Below, in pieces: positions 20,320 to 20,540 of a DNA stretch of 20,540 nucleotides. The stretch comes from UBA12068 sp038318455 (GTDB taxonomy: Bacteria; Patescibacteriota; Minisyncoccia; Moranbacterales; GWC2-37-73). Below the pieces are notes generated by a model. That model made no database searches, was not told where the DNA came from, and saw only the letters and a program-made list of their open reading frames with translations. The position numbers and the translations under genes are program-made. Position 1 is the first letter of the stretch. Each line of letters starts with the position of its first letter. The DNA is taken from positions 1 to 20,540 of the forward strand of contig JBBQCF010000015.1 in the NCBI GenBank assembly GCA_038318455.1, written 5' to 3'.

Positions 20320-20328
20320 AATATATCA
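20320..20328 (-). promoter_or_regulatory. Possible extended -10 promoter giving a leaderless nrdG mRNA
   Basis: The minus strand reads TGATATATT and the nrdG ATG begins 8 nt after it, so the transcript would start at or near the start codon. No -35 is clear. Confidence 0.4.
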
Positions 20329-20384
20329 AAATTCAATCGAAACTCAAAATTAAACATTCAAAATTACTATTCAAGAAAATTCGA

Positions 20385-20414
20385 GGCGATATTCCACGAA
20401 TGCAAAATATCGCC
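20385..20414 (-). terminator. Terminator after nrdD
   Basis: GGCGATATT (20385-20393) and AATATCGCC (20406-20414) form a perfect 9-bp stem with a 12-nt loop, 25 bp past the nrdD stop. The following minus-strand sequence TCGAATTTTC has only a short T-run. The rest of the 20330-20439 gap shows nothing else. Confidence 0.6.
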
Positions 20415-20439
20415 CCTGTTTTTCATGATCAAGTACTGC

Positions 20440-20540
20440 CTAGCAAGAAGTGCAAGCGCTACCCTCGGCAACATATTCCTTGCGATCAGCAAATTCTGCT
20501 TGCTTACCCTTGTTCCATTGTGTTACTGGGCGAATATATC
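20440..20540 (-). CDS. nrdD: Anaerobic ribonucleoside-triphosphate reductase, last 32 codons
   Basis: The last 32 residues are YIRPVTQWNKGKQAEFADRK followed by EYVAEGSACTSC and TAG. YxRPVxxWNxGKxxEFxDRKEY is the C-terminal end of class III (oxygen-sensitive) ribonucleotide reductase, which makes deoxynucleotides using a glycyl radical. The radical Gly lies in R-V/I-x-G-Y, directly before the first Tyr. The two leftover bases at the window edge (minus-strand GA) fit a GGA Gly codon. The protein ends in a Cys pair CTSC. The activase gene nrdG follows after a hairpin. Confidence 0.9.
   Translation of the reverse strand, partial: YIRPVTQWNKGKQAEFADRKEYVAEGSACTSC

Noticed and set aside
20312..20329. 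Upstream start for nrdG (ATG at 20329)
   Set aside because: Family alignment begins at MRIGGYQK, and a -10 box at 20320-20325 would overlap the longer coding sequence.
1..20540. Alternative genetic code (UGA as Gly)
   Set aside because: TGA ends several clear genes (for example 1671, 14242, 18777 and 16935), and no gene requires read-through.

Overview
The window is AT-rich (GC low, judged by eye) and gene-dense, with short intergenic gaps. It looks like a genome segment of a Patescibacteria/CPR bacterium, probably of the Parcubacteria kind. The reasons are the overall gene mix, many genes without a Shine-Dalgarno (SD) sequence, several leaderless-looking starts, small Cys-rich and thrombospondin-type-3 (TSP3) proteins, a split ComEC, and an anaerobic class III ribonucleotide reductase pair. 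TGA serves as an ordinary stop for several genes, so the UGA=Gly code of Gracilibacteria/Absconditabacteria is not in use. Lineage is an inference; no 16S gene is present.

Region 1 (1-8400, all minus strand) is the str locus: rpsL (S12), rpsG (S7), fusA (EF-G) and the 5' part of tuf (EF-Tu), in the classic order. About 4.7 kb separates fusA from tuf. It holds four unrelated genes: a 723-aa membrane protein with a pseudopilin-like tail, a heptad-repeat coiled-coil protein, a 74-aa protein and a membrane-anchored Cys-motif protein. A near-identical 64-bp terminator element lies after fusA and again after the 723-aa gene. Beside the second copy is what looks like a shrunken duplicate of the fusA 3' end. 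A consensus promoter precedes rpsL and another precedes tuf. A 132-bp region with nested inverted repeats lies between rpsG and fusA.

Region 2 (8400-13900) has an M50 site-2-type protease, a short plus-strand rpmB (L28), a DnaQ/PolB-like 3'-5' exonuclease, a YgjP-type metallopeptidase translationally coupled to a transglutaminase-like protein, a Cys-rich 116-aa protein and ndk. Upstream of the Cys-rich gene is the most interesting unit in the window: a consensus promoter, a possible leaderless 27-aa micro-ORF or structured RNA of about 145 nt, an intrinsic terminator, then a strong SD.

Region 3 (13900-16910) has a small plus-strand gene with its own promoter and terminator, then comEC split into a membrane-channel ORF and a separate membrane-anchored metallo-beta-lactamase ORF, then a DUF167/YggU protein.

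Region 4 (16920-19610) is a tightly packed four-gene minus-strand operon: a TM protein with a low-complexity tail, a secreted TSP3-repeat protein, ApbE (FAD:protein FMN transferase) and a TSP3 plus ferric-reductase-like di-heme membrane protein. It suggests an extracytoplasmic electron-transfer module. Region 5 (19610-20540) holds the radical-SAM NrdG-type activase and the last 32 codons of nrdD. No CRISPR array, tRNA, rRNA or transposase gene was seen.
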